Part shown: positions 1-8,575 of the stretch, in pieces | Layout: each line of letters begins with the position of its first letter | Numbering within the stretch: position 1 is the stretch's first letter | From: Streptantibioticus rubrisoli | Lineage (GTDB): Bacteria; Actinomycetota; Actinomycetes; Streptomycetales; Streptomycetaceae | Assembly: GCF_024436055.1 (NCBI RefSeq) | Contig: NZ_JANFNH010000005.1 | Location: 62,001 to 126,000, forward strand | Reading direction: 5' to 3' | DNA: 64,000 bases | Notes under the pieces: generated by a model | Told to the model about the DNA's origin: nothing | The model's database searches: none | What the model saw: only the letters and a program-made list of their open reading frames with translations | Program-made: the position numbers and the translations under genes

Positions 1-587
1 GGGGACTCCGGTACGAACAGCGCGGCGAGCAGGAGCGCGACCGCGGCCAGTCCGGCCGACCCCATGAACAGCACGTGCCAGTTGGCGTGTTCGGCCACGA
101 AGGCGGCGGCCGGCATGCCGAGCGCGCTGCCGACGCCCAGCGAGGAGCTCATCAGTGCCATGGCCGAGCCCATCCGCTCGGCGGGCACCTCGTCGCGCAT
201 GATGCTGATGCCGAGCGGGATCACGCCCATCGCGCCGCCCTGCAGGGTGCGGCCGACCACCATCGGCAGCAGATCCGAGGTGAACGCGCAGACCAGCGAG
301 CCGATCAGGAGCAGGCCGAGGCTGCAGAACAGGATCCGCCGCTTGCCGAACATGTCCCCGAGCCTGCCCATGACGGGGGTGGCGACGGCTCCGGCGAGCA
401 GGGTGGCGGTGATCACCCAGGAGGCGTTGGAGGTCGTGGTGTGCAGCAGCCGCGGCAACTCGGCGATGAGCGGCACCACAAGGGTCTGCATCACGGCGAC
501 GACGATGCCAGCGAACGCGAGCACCGCGACGATCGGGCCTCCGGTGCGCGAGCGCGCGGCGGAGGGCTCGGTTATGGGGGAGGACAC
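1..587 (-). CDS. MFS drug exporter, DHA2-like (N-terminal part, cut by window edge)
   Basis: Only about the first 195 codons are present, read from a GTG at 587. The translation has a short polar leader and a first helix containing VVAVMQTLVVPLIAELP. It continues with the loop 2-3 signature GRLGDMFGKRR of the major facilitator superfamily, and then a glycine/alanine-rich helix (GVGSALGMPAAAF) at the place of the antiporter motif C. This pattern fits proton-driven export of small molecules by 14-helix DHA2 carriers. The divergent MarR gene at 813 and the palindrome between them suggest ligand-controlled expression; that link is inference. The start is supported by the end of the hydrophilic leader, but the Shine-Dalgarno is weak. 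Substrate unknown. Confidence 0.85.
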   Translation of the reverse strand, partial: MSSPITEPSAARSRTGGPIVAVLAFAGIVVAVMQTLVVPLIAELPRLLHTTTSNASWVITATLLAGAVATPVMGRLGDMFGKRRILFCSLGLLLIGSLVCAFTSDLLPMVVGRTLQGGAMGVIPLGISIMRDEVPAERMGSAMALMSSSLGVGSALGMPAAAFVAEHANWHVLFMGSAGLAAVALLLAALFVPES

Positions 588-683
588 GCTTACCGCCTAG
601 AGGTTCAGGCTCGGGCTCGCTTCAGGCCCGGGGCCGAGGGGAACGGCCTGGGGCCGACAGGGGGAGTGCACGATACACAGGGT

Positions 684-725
684 GTGCATCATACACATCA
701 CACGCCTGCGATGTGTATGATGCAC
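684..725. promoter_or_regulatory. MarR-type operator between divergent exporter and regulator
   Basis: A perfect 15-nt inverted repeat, GTGCATCATACACAT at 684-698 and ATGTGTATGATGCAC at 711-725, with a 12-nt spacer. Each arm is itself nearly palindromic (TGTG-N7-CACA), so this may be two dimer sites. It lies between the divergent exporter and MarR genes, where a MarR dimer would block both promoters. The protein bound is inferred from position. Confidence 0.75.
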
Positions 726-812
726 ATCACGGGACGGGCGCAGGAGACCCGCACGGTCCCGCGCGGGCTGGGATCGGGAAGAATGCGGTGCCGGGAAGGA
801 GTAGGAGGCGCG

Positions 813-1277
813 GTGCTGGAGAGACTGGAGCGGGAGCTGATGCTGCTCTCGCGGCACCAGGTGATGGCTCGCCGGGAGCGCGACTCCCAGCGCCTGGACC
901 GTTCGGCCTACCTGCTGCTCAGCCGGATCGACGCCCAAGGACCCATGTCCATCGGGCAGTTGGCGGAGGCCTTCGGGCTGGACACCTCGACCGTGAACCG
1001 GCAGACGGCCGCACTGCTCCGCTGCGGTCTGGCCGAACGCGTCGCGGACCCGGAAGGCGGCATGGCCCGCAAGCTGCGCATCACCGACGAGGGCGGGCGA
1101 AGGCTCGCCGCCGACCGCGAGGTCAACTGCTCCTGCCTGGCCCGGGTGGTCGCCGACTGGTCGCCGGAGGAGCTACGGGAGCTGGAGGACGTACTGGTCC
1201 GGCTCAACCGCAGCGCCGAGGCGCTGGAGGGACGGCACTGGCCGCGCGCGGAGGACGACGCGGGCCAGGCGCGGTAG
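813..1277 (+). CDS. MarR-family transcriptional regulator
   Basis: This 154-residue protein has the usual MarR length and layout. An N-terminal dimerisation helix leads into a winged helix-turn-helix (roughly residues 45-105) with the recognition segment SIGQLAEAFGLDTSTVNRQ, followed by a wing (GMARKLRITDEG). The GTG at 813 was chosen because AAGGAGTAGGAGG lies just upstream. Longer readings in the same frame would run through the operator palindrome. MarR repressors release DNA on binding a phenolic or drug-like ligand, and the divergent DHA2-type exporter is the likely target. A strong hairpin follows the stop codon. Confidence 0.9.
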   Translation: MLERLERELMLLSRHQVMARRERDSQRLDRSAYLLLSRIDAQGPMSIGQLAEAFGLDTSTVNRQTAALLRCGLAERVADPEGGMARKLRITDEGGRRLAADREVNCSCLARVVADWSPEELRELEDVLVRLNRSAEALEGRHWPRAEDDAGQAR

Positions 1278-1284
1278 CCCGCCG

Positions 1285-1329
1285 CGCAGCACGAAGCCCC
1301 GGGCCGCTGGCCCGGGGCTTCGTGCTGCG
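1285..1329. terminator. Bidirectional hairpin terminator
   Basis: A perfect 21-bp stem (1285-1305 with 1309-1329) closed by a 3-nt loop lies between the convergent MarR and protease genes. There is no clear T-tract, as is common for actinobacterial terminators. It would serve both strands. Confidence 0.8.
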
Positions 1330-1382
1330 TTGTGTGGGCTGGGCGGACGCCAGCGGTCGGCTGGCCCGGTGGCCCCGGCCGG

Positions 1383-3389
1383 TCAGGGCACGTACTGCCC
1401 GGAGTTGCTGGACCACAGCGCACCGCTGGTGCTCGTGTGGACGACCAGGTTCCCGTCGTCCTGCATGGACGCGTAGGCGCCCGAGTGGCCCCAGGTGCCG
1501 CTGGCCCACAGGGCGCTGCCGCTGCTCGGGTAGACCACCAGGTTGCCGTCGCCCTGCATGTCCACATAGGCACCCGAGTGGCCCGAAGTGCGGCTGGACC
1601 AGATGGCCTTGCCGTCACTGTTGCGGTACATCACGAAGTTGCCGTCCAACTGCACCACCAGCCGGGTGTACTGGGCCTGGGTCCACCAACCGGCCTGGAG
1701 CTTGTGGCCCGAGCCGATGGTCTGGGACCGCGTGTAGGTGCCGTCGGCCCACAGCCCACCGCCCATGCCCGTGCCGCCGGTGCTCTTGTAGACCACGAGG
1801 TTCCCGTCGTCCTGCAGCACGGCGTAGGCACCGGAGTTGCCCCAGGTGCCGCTCGCCCACAGCGCACCGCCACCGCCCGGTCCGCCACCGCTCGGGTAGA
1901 CCACCAGGTTGCCGTCGCTCTGCATGTACGCGTACGCGCCGGGGTGCCCCGAGGTGCGGCTGGCCCACACCGCCGGACCGGTGCCGCTGCCGCCGGTCTT
2001 GAGGTAGGCCACCAGGTTGCCGTCGGGCTGCATCACCACCGTCGCGCTGGCGCTGCTCAGGCTGTGCCCGGGTATCAGCCGCTGGCCCGGCTGGAGCGTG
2101 GTCCCGGTGAGCGGCCCGCTGGTGAAGGCGGCGGTGCCGTTGGGGGTCCCAAGGCCCGTCGGACCGTCGTAGCCGGAGCCCGCGGTGCACAGGTAGCCCG
2201 GGGAGCAGGTGCCGTTGGAACCGGTCGTGACGTCGTTGAGCGCCGATGTCCGGCCGTACGGGTACGAGGCCGGATAGGTGCCCGCGGCCGGGGTCCCCGC
2301 GAGGGCGTAGGTGGCCGCGATGATCGGGGACGAGGCGCTGGTGCCGCCGAAGACGTTCCAGCCGGAGGCCCCGTAGCTGTCGTAGACGGCGACGCCGGTG
2401 GCCGGGTCGGCGACGGCCGAGACGTCCGCGACGGTGCGGTGCGAGCAGCCGGTGTCGGTGGTCTGCCAGGAGGGCTTGGGTTCGTCCGCCGAGCAGCCGG
2501 ACCCGGTGCCGTGGGTGCTGTCGGTGCTCCACACCGACTCGGTCCAGCCACGGGAGTTGGCCGCGCGGCTGAGCGCGGTGCCGCCGACGGCGGTGACGAA
2601 CTGGGAGGAGGCCGGGTACGTGGCACCGTAGCCGCCGTCGCCCGCGCTGACGGTGATGGCGACGCCTGGGTGGTTGAAGTACTGGCTGTCCACGGTGGTT
2701 TCGGCCGGGTTCTCGGCGCCGCCGTAGGAGTTGGATATGTACTTCGCGCCGAGCGAGACGGCCTTGTTCTCGGCCGTGCCGAGGTCGGTCAGGCTCGGCG
2801 AGGCGGCCTCGACCAGCAGGATGTGGCACTGCGGGCAGACGGCGCTGACCATGTCGAGGTCGAGGGAGATCTCACCGGCCCAACTGGAGTCGGCCGCCGG
2901 GTAGTTGGTGCCGCCGTTCTGGTCGACCTTGCGGAAGCAGCCGTTCGCCGTGGTGCAGGCGGGCAGGCCGTACTGGGAGCGGTAGGTGGCGAGGTCCGAC
3001 TCGGCGCTGGGGTCGTCCTGGGCGTCGACGATGGCCACGGTCTGGCCGGAACCGGCGGTGGCGGACGGCAGGTTGTAGGCGCTCTGCAGGTCCGAGGGGC
3101 CGTAGCCGGACGGTGTGGCGGCCGCGCTGACGCTCATGTGCTGGACGATGTCGGTGCGCGCCTCGGCGAAGCAGGCCATCTGGCCGGGCTTGGCGGCCTG
3201 GTCGCACAGGTGCCTGACGTGTGCCGTCGCGGTGGCCGCCGGGTGCCCGGCGGCGACGGACGGGGTCGCCGCGAGCAGTCCGCCGGACACCAGGGCGGCG
3301 GCCGACAGCACGGTGGCCGCGGCATGGCCCGCACGCCTCCCGCGTCTGTTGTCCGGCTCGGTGTTGCGGGGTTCAGTCCTTGAGCGCAA
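1383..3389 (-). CDS. Secreted sedolisin (S53) protease with two B-lectin domains
   Basis: A 668-residue protein is read from a TTG at 3389, preceded by AAGGG at a 7-nt spacing. An ATG at 3440 would add 17 residues but has no Shine-Dalgarno. An arginine-rich n-region and hydrophobic core ending in SVAAG look like a signal peptide. The serine-carboxyl peptidase core keeps Glu173 and Asp177 (GEISLDLD), oxyanion Asp251 (SAGDGG) and Ser351 (GGTSASSP). A calcium-loop-like stretch (GYDGPTGLGTPNG) follows. The last 260 residues hold two bulb-type mannose-lectin domains, each with three QxDxNxVxY-type repeats; the final repeat ends in His instead of Tyr. Sedolisins are acid-active endopeptidases, and the lectins probably tether the enzyme to glycans, which is inference. 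Confidence 0.88.
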   Translation of the reverse strand: MRSRTEPRNTEPDNRRGRRAGHAAATVLSAAALVSGGLLAATPSVAAGHPAATATAHVRHLCDQAAKPGQMACFAEARTDIVQHMSVSAAATPSGYGPSDLQSAYNLPSATAGSGQTVAIVDAQDDPSAESDLATYRSQYGLPACTTANGCFRKVDQNGGTNYPAADSSWAGEISLDLDMVSAVCPQCHILLVEAASPSLTDLGTAENKAVSLGAKYISNSYGGAENPAETTVDSQYFNHPGVAITVSAGDGGYGATYPASSQFVTAVGGTALSRAANSRGWTESVWSTDSTHGTGSGCSADEPKPSWQTTDTGCSHRTVADVSAVADPATGVAVYDSYGASGWNVFGGTSASSPIIAATYALAGTPAAGTYPASYPYGRTSALNDVTTGSNGTCSPGYLCTAGSGYDGPTGLGTPNGTAAFTSGPLTGTTLQPGQRLIPGHSLSSASATVVMQPDGNLVAYLKTGGSGTGPAVWASRTSGHPGAYAYMQSDGNLVVYPSGGGPGGGGALWASGTWGNSGAYAVLQDDGNLVVYKSTGGTGMGGGLWADGTYTRSQTIGSGHKLQAGWWTQAQYTRLVVQLDGNFVMYRNSDGKAIWSSRTSGHSGAYVDMQGDGNLVVYPSSGSALWASGTWGHSGAYASMQDDGNLVVHTSTSGALWSSNSGQYVP

Positions 3390-3830
3390 GGAACCGCCCT
3401 TCTGTGTGGGATGCCGCGCGCCGGTGCCTGCCCTGCCCATGACAGGACGAACCGGTGGATGCGGGATGAGCGAGGAAGAAGATGCCAGTCAGTGCTCAGT
3501 GGCGAGCACCGAACAGCGCGCGATGTCGATGGCGTTCGGCTCCGGCGCACACGGACAAGGCGTTGCGGGTACGGCTAAGCGGCCGCGTACCAGGGCTCGT
3601 TGAGCCACCGTTTCCTCCCGTGCGGGGCGATGGAGCATGGACGGACCCGGCTGGGACGACGGTCCACGCCATCCGGCCAGTCACGTGCGAGGCCCCGACC
3701 ACCCCACCCCGTGCGATGCGCTGGAGGGTAGCGCATGTTCATCTGGGGAGGAAGACACACTCCGACCGTGCCCGGCCGCTGCCCAACCGGAGCGTTCCCC
3801 TGCGGTACCGCGGGTTGTCGCCGCCGCGTC
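3390..3830. other. Non-coding stretch upstream of the protease gene
   Basis: No reading frame here has a convincing start, codon bias or recognisable domain. It should contain the protease promoter (minus strand) and the 3' flank of the LysR remnant. I see no clear operator, hairpin or repeat. The 92-residue minus-strand frame at 3575-3853 looks like noise. Confidence 0.5.
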
Positions 3831-4320
3831 TCAACCGGCCACAAGCCGAGCAAGCCGAGCGAGCTGGTCCGCCACGACCCGCGCCGCCGGGGCGACCCAA
3901 CGCCGCCGGTGCCGGGTCAGCTGCACCGGTACCGGCGGCACCTCCGGCCCGCCGACCACCGCCAACTCCCCGTTACGCAACTGGCGTTCGACCGTCGCCC
4001 GGGGCAGCAGCGTCAGCCCGAGTCCCGCGGCCACGCAGGAGCGGGCGGCCTCGATGCTGCCGAAGCGGGTCAGGCGGGGCCGGGCATCGGGGAGGGCCAG
4101 CAGAGTGCGCACGAGGCGGTCGCTGTACGAGCAGCCCTCCTCGTGCACGAAGAAGCTCTGCGCGGCCAGTTCGTCCCACCCGACCTCGCGCCCGGCGAGC
4201 GGATGGTCGGCGGACGCCACGTACACCAGCGGTTCGCTCGCGATGGGGCGGGCGACCAGGTCGGCGAAGTCCACCTCGGGCTCCAGGAGCAGCGCCATGT
4301 CGAGCATTTCGATCGGGCCG
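3831..4320 (-). pseudogene. LysR-family regulator remnant (C-terminal effector domain only)
   Basis: About 160 codons on the minus strand match the second half of a LysR regulator. They include the hinge-like MLDMALLLEPEVDF, the typical ADHPLAGREV segment, a glycine-rich GSIEAARSCVAAGLGLTLLP strand-helix unit, and a normal stop at 3831. The N-terminal winged helix-turn-helix that every LysR protein needs is absent. The homology ends near 4320, immediately beside the truncated PhzF fragment on the other strand. No start codon with a Shine-Dalgarno precedes it. It is most likely dead, although an isolated effector domain could in principle still be made. Confidence 0.75.
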
Positions 4321-4344
4321 AGCGAAAAGAATCGTTGGACTCGA

Positions 4345-4599
4345 TATCCCGCCGACTTCGACTTCCACGCTCGCGACCCGTTCCCGGTCGGCGGCGTCGT
4401 GGAGGACCCGGCCACCGGCGCCGCGGCCGCCGCCTTCGGCGGTTACCTGCGCTGCCTGGGCCTGGTCGACCAGCCGACCCGGGTCCGCATCCGCCAGGGC
4501 GAGGACATGGGCCGTCCCAGCCGCCTCCTCGTGGACGTGGCCCCCGACGACCCGCGCGTCCGCGTCACCGGCCAGGCCGTCCGGCTCCCGCAGCCGTGA
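4345..4599 (+). pseudogene. PhzF-family isomerase remnant (C-terminal part)
   Basis: This 84-codon plus-strand frame matches the C-terminal end of PhzF/YddE isomerases: a VEDPATGAAAAAFGGYL motif (the family's EDPATGSA substrate-loop region), then GEDMGRPSRLLVDV, and a stop at 4597-4599. The N-terminal two thirds, including the catalytic glutamate region, are missing and no plausible start precedes the fragment. The left end abuts the LysR remnant read in the opposite direction. A single deletion through a divergent LysR-PhzF pair, removing both 5' ends and the shared promoter, explains both fragments. Confidence 0.75.
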
Positions 4600-4633
4600 A
4601 CGCACGGTGCCGACCGCCCACCACCCGCCGTGT

Positions 4634-7273
4634 TCAGGGGAGTTGGCGCCGGTCAGCCGCCTGCCCCGGTGGCAGTTCCTGTTCGGCCCAGATGGTCTTA
4701 CCGGTCGGCGTGTAGCGCGTACCCCACAGGTGGGCCATCTGGGCGATGATGAACAGGCCGCGGCCGCCCTCCTCGTCGGTGGCGGCGTGGCGCAGGTGGG
4801 GCGAGGTGTGGCCGGTGTCGGAGACCTCGCAGATCAGGGTGCGGTCGCGGATCAGGCGGACGTGGATCGGGCCGTCGGCGTGCCGGATGGCGTTGGTGAC
4901 CAGTTCGCTGACGATCAGCTCGGTGGTGAACGCCAGCTCGTCCAGGTGCCATTCGGCCAGCTGGGCGGCGACCACCGTGCGGGCGTGGCCGACCAGTTCC
5001 GGGTCGGCGGGCAGTTCCCACACCGCCGTCTGGTGCTCGCCGAGCATCCGGGTGCGTACCAGGAGCAGTGCGGCGTCGTCGTCCACCGGGCCCGGCAGCA
5101 GCGCCGCGACGGCGCTGTCGCACAGCTCCTCCAGCGGGCGCCGGTGCTGGGCGAGGGTCCGGGCGAGTTCGGTGAGCCCGGCGTCGGTTCCGTGGGCGGC
5201 CTGGACCAGGCCGTCGGTGAACAGGGCGATGAGGCTGCCTGGCGGAAGCTGGAGCTCCGTGCTCTGGTACGGCGGGCCGCCGATGCCCAGCGGCGGCCCG
5301 GGCGGCAGCTCGGGGTAGCTGGCGACGCCGCCGCTGTCCGGCAGGACCACGGCGGGCAGTGTGTGCCCGGCCCGGGCCAGGCTGCACCGTCCGTTGACCG
5401 GGTCGTACACCGCGTACAGGCAGGTCACCCCGCGCACCTCCGCGTCCGCGTGCCGGGCGTCGAGCTGGTCGCCGGACCCCTGCTCCACCAGGTCGTCCAG
5501 CCGGGCCAGCACCTCGTCCGGGGCGAGGTCGAGCCGAGCCAGCACCCGTACCCCGGTACGCACCCGTCCCATGGTGGCTGCGGCGCGCACGCCGTGCCCG
5601 AGCACATCGCCGACGACCAGGCCGACCCTGGTACCGGACAGCGGGATCACGTCGAACCAGTCGCCGCCCACCCCTGACCCGCTGTCGGCGGGCACGTACC
5701 GGCTGGCCAGCTCCACGGCGGTCTGCGGCGGCAGCCGCTGCGGCAACAGGCTGCGCTGCAGCCGGAGCGCCGCGGCGTGCCCACGGGTGACGACCAGCAT
5801 CAGTACCACGCCCAGCAGCAGCGCGCCCAGGCCCACGACGGTCACCCCGCCGACCCGGCCCACCAGCGGTACGGACACCGAGGTCGCGCCGTACTTCGGG
5901 TTCGCGTACACACCGAAGGCGGCGTAGCAGAACAGGAACAGCATCATCAGCCCGCCGAGCCCCGGCAGCAGGCCCTTGAACAGCAGGTCCCTGGCGCTAC
6001 GGGTGAGCACCCCGCGGTAGAACCAGACGCAGGCGAAGCCGGTGAGGCCGTAGTAGAACGCGATCGCCAGTCCCACCGACTGGATCGAGTCGGCCAGTAC
6101 GTCATGGCTGAACGCGGTCAGCAACACCAGGAAGCCGATGGAGGCCAGGCCCATGCCGACCGTCGACCAGGTCGGCGTGAGGAACCGGCGATGCACCCGG
6201 GCGAAGCGGGAGGGCACGGCCTTGTGGGCGGCCATGGAGAAGACGGTCCTGGCCATCGGCAGGATGGTGGTCTGGGTGGAGGAGACCGCCGATGTCAGCA
6301 CCATCAGGACCAGCAGCCGGGACAGCAGCAGTCCCGTGCCGTGACCGCCGAAGACCGCGTTGCCCAGGACGGAGAGCACATCGCCCGAGTTGGCGGCGTT
6401 GCCCAGGCCGATCCCGGTCGGGCCCACTCCGGCGAACGCCTGCGCGGAGGTGGCGACCAGGCCATAGGTGACCAGCAGCGACACGGTGGAGATGACCGCG
6501 GCGCGCCCGGGGATGTGCGCGCTGTCGGCGGTCTCCTCGTTGACCGAGACCGCGGTGTCCCAGCCCCAGTAGATGAAGACCGCGGCCAGGACGCCCTGGG
6601 TGACCGCCCGGGCGGAGGCGACCTGGAAGGGGTCGAACCAGGAGGCGGAGACATGGATCGACGTCGGCCCGGGGCTGGTGTAGACCCGCACCAGGGCGGT
6701 CACCGCGAACAGCACCAGCACCGCCACCTCGACGCACAGCAGCCAGCGCTGCACCGCGGCCGACAGCTCGATGCCCACGTAGCAGATCGTGGTCATCACG
6801 ATGATCCAGCCGACGCCGACGACGGTCGTCCACAGCCGGTTGCCCGCGAGCGCGTCGTACCCCAGCAGCCGGAAGCCGTAGGTACCGGCGATCTCGGCGA
6901 GGTTCGCCATCACGAGGATGTCGGCGACGATGATGCCCCAGCCGCCCATCCAGCCGGTGCGCGGCCCGAAGGCACGGGTGGCCCAGGTGAAGGTGGTGCC
7001 GCAGTCGGCGTTGGCCGCGTTCAGCTCCCGGTACGCGTATGCGATCAGCAGCATCGGTATGAAGGCCAGCATCGTGATGATCGGGGCCTGCAGGCCGACG
7101 CCCGCCACGATGAGGCCCAGGGTGGCGGCGAGGCTGTACGCCGGAGCGGTGGACGCCAGGCCGATGACGACCGAGGAGAACAGCCCCAGGGCGCCGCTCC
7201 TGAGCCCCTTGCGACCCGCACCGGCGGCTGGCGCGAGCCGGGCGGTGTAGGAGGCACCACCGTAGAGCTTCAC
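4634..7273 (-). CDS. APC amino-acid permease fused to SpoIIE phosphatase and RsbW-like ATPase
   Basis: One uninterrupted 879-residue frame combines three parts. Residues about 20-495 form an APC-superfamily permease with the helix 1 GLASTAPAYSLAATLG break and some 12-13 membrane segments. Residues about 497-740 are a PP2C/SpoIIE phosphatase with GGDWFDV, GDVLGHG, FTDGL and VDDDAAL metal-site motifs. Residues about 755-865 are a GHKL ATPase of the anti-sigma kinase type with an intact N box (ELVTNAIRHA), G1 (SDTGHTSP) and G2 (GGRGLFI). The GTG at 7273 is chosen because GGAG lies 10 nt upstream; an upstream TTG at 7285 has no spacing for one. The permease may act as a transporter-receptor steering a partner switch on anti-anti-sigma proteins. 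That role is inference, and no antagonist gene is adjacent. Confidence 0.9.
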   Translation of the reverse strand: MKLYGGASYTARLAPAAGAGRKGLRSGALGLFSSVVIGLASTAPAYSLAATLGLIVAGVGLQAPIITMLAFIPMLLIAYAYRELNAANADCGTTFTWATRAFGPRTGWMGGWGIIVADILVMANLAEIAGTYGFRLLGYDALAGNRLWTTVVGVGWIIVMTTICYVGIELSAAVQRWLLCVEVAVLVLFAVTALVRVYTSPGPTSIHVSASWFDPFQVASARAVTQGVLAAVFIYWGWDTAVSVNEETADSAHIPGRAAVISTVSLLVTYGLVATSAQAFAGVGPTGIGLGNAANSGDVLSVLGNAVFGGHGTGLLLSRLLVLMVLTSAVSSTQTTILPMARTVFSMAAHKAVPSRFARVHRRFLTPTWSTVGMGLASIGFLVLLTAFSHDVLADSIQSVGLAIAFYYGLTGFACVWFYRGVLTRSARDLLFKGLLPGLGGLMMLFLFCYAAFGVYANPKYGATSVSVPLVGRVGGVTVVGLGALLLGVVLMLVVTRGHAAALRLQRSLLPQRLPPQTAVELASRYVPADSGSGVGGDWFDVIPLSGTRVGLVVGDVLGHGVRAAATMGRVRTGVRVLARLDLAPDEVLARLDDLVEQGSGDQLDARHADAEVRGVTCLYAVYDPVNGRCSLARAGHTLPAVVLPDSGGVASYPELPPGPPLGIGGPPYQSTELQLPPGSLIALFTDGLVQAAHGTDAGLTELARTLAQHRRPLEELCDSAVAALLPGPVDDDAALLLVRTRMLGEHQTAVWELPADPELVGHARTVVAAQLAEWHLDELAFTTELIVSELVTNAIRHADGPIHVRLIRDRTLICEVSDTGHTSPHLRHAATDEEGGRGLFIIAQMAHLWGTRYTPTGKTIWAEQELPPGQAADRRQLP

Positions 7274-7747
7274 ACCTGATTCCAACTCCGTGCCCCTCGG
7301 CCCGCAACGCCGGGCCGAGGCGGCGGGGGCCGGTCGGGGACGGCGGTGCGTCGGTCGGCAACGGCGGAGGCCGGTCGGGGACGGTGGAGGGCAAAGGTGG
7401 GTCGGTACGGGTGGAACATTCGGCGGCTTCGTCCCCAGCGCCCCCAGCGCCCCAGAACCCTCAGAGCCCCCACAGCCCCCCCCCCCCCGGACCGCAGGGC
7501 CAGGGCACGCGCGGGCGCCACCACCCCACCCGCCCCAGCCACCTCAACCGCAGGCTCACTGACGCCCCGTCAGCCAGCGCAACGCCCTTACGCACCGGTG
7601 TAGTTGACGCGCGCCCACCACGTGATCCCAAGCCCCGCCTGATCGCAGCCTTAACGGAACCCAAAACCGCACTCCGCGCCCCCGCAACCGCCTAAGTTCG
7701 TTGCCGCCCGGGCACCACTCACCCCCGAAACCGAGAGGTAACGGCAG
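7274..7747. other. Divergent intergenic region with hairpin, direct repeat and C-tract
   Basis: About 470 bp without a gene. It holds a 10-bp hairpin (7295-7304 with 7311-7320) just upstream of the permease-fusion start and a 16-bp direct repeat GGCCGGTCGGGGACGG at 7328-7343 and 7369-7384. It also holds a run of 13 C at 7476-7488. Promoters of the fusion (minus) and the CAP protein (plus) must lie here, but I could not place them. Confidence 0.6.
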
Positions 7748-8464
7748 ATGAGCGCGCACCGTCACACCGAGGTCGGCAGGAGAAGGCACCGCCTGCCCCG
7801 CAGGCCCCGGCTTCGGGTGGCACTGGCAGGCGGCGCCGTGATCGCCGCCCTGGGCGGCGGCACCGCCTTCGCCTGCCTGAGCACCCCCGGCCAACCGCCC
7901 GCCACGACCCGGGCGTACCGGCAAGCGCCTCAGGAACCGGCGGCGGACATCACCTGGCCCCCCTCGCCGCCAAGTCGCCCCGCGGCCCCGCAGATACCCA
8001 CTCCCCGTCCCCCGCGGCCGCCGAAGCCACCAGCGGCCCCCGACGACCCGGTCCACCAGGTGCTCGCGTTGATCAACAAGGCCCGCGCGGCCGAGGGCCT
8101 GGCTCCGTACACCCTGCTGAACGGTCTCGTCCGGGCCGCCGCCGCGCACAACCAGGTGATGGCGGACGGCTGCGGCCTGTCCCACCAGTGCCAGGGCGAG
8201 CCACCGTTCTACGAGCGCGACCGGGCACAGGGCGTACCGGCCTCGGCGGGCGGCGAGAACATAGGCGAAGGCGGCCCGTTGGGCGACACGCGGCAGGCGG
8301 TGGCGTCGATGGCCGTCCAGCTGACGCGGGGCATGCTCGACGAGAGGCCACCGAACGACGGCCACCGCCAGAACATCCTCAGCGCGACCTACACCCACGT
8401 CGGCATAGCCACCTACCGCGACCCGGCGGGCACCGTCTGGCTGACCCAGGACTTCTCCCGGTAG
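7748..8464 (+). CDS. Secreted CAP/SCP-domain protein
   Basis: A 238-residue protein. A basic N-terminus and hydrophobic segment (VALAGGAVIAALGGGTAFA) form a signal peptide or anchor. A proline-rich linker covers about residues 45-105, and a CAP (SCP/PR1) domain fills the rest. The CAP signatures are visible: NKARAAEGLAPYTLL with a following HNQVMA helix, GENIGEG, and DGHRQNIL near the C-terminus. DGCGLSHQC suggests a disulfide. Bacterial CAP proteins are exported and bind lipids or other ligands; no enzymatic role can be assigned. The ATG has GAGAGG about 9 nt upstream. The linker suggests spanning of the cell wall. Confidence 0.85.
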   Translation: MSAHRHTEVGRRRHRLPRRPRLRVALAGGAVIAALGGGTAFACLSTPGQPPATTRAYRQAPQEPAADITWPPSPPSRPAAPQIPTPRPPRPPKPPAAPDDPVHQVLALINKARAAEGLAPYTLLNGLVRAAAAHNQVMADGCGLSHQCQGEPPFYERDRAQGVPASAGGENIGEGGPLGDTRQAVASMAVQLTRGMLDERPPNDGHRQNILSATYTHVGIATYRDPAGTVWLTQDFSR

Positions 8465-8575
8465 CACCCGACGTCACCAACCGAGTCGCGCCGCGGACCG
8501 GAACGCTGGCGCCCGGAAGAGGCCGGAGTCCGGGCGACCAGCGGGCGTTCTTGGCCGATGTTTTGCCCCCCGCCC

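Noticed and set aside
75-812. Upstream extension of the MarR frame
   Set aside because: It would translate the reverse of the exporter gene and the operator; a strong Shine-Dalgarno favours GTG 813.
5777-7279. 500-residue plus-strand open frame opposite the permease fusion
   Set aside because: Its composition (runs of Gln, His, Arg, Gly) is typical of the antisense shadow of a GC-rich gene; no domain or Shine-Dalgarno.
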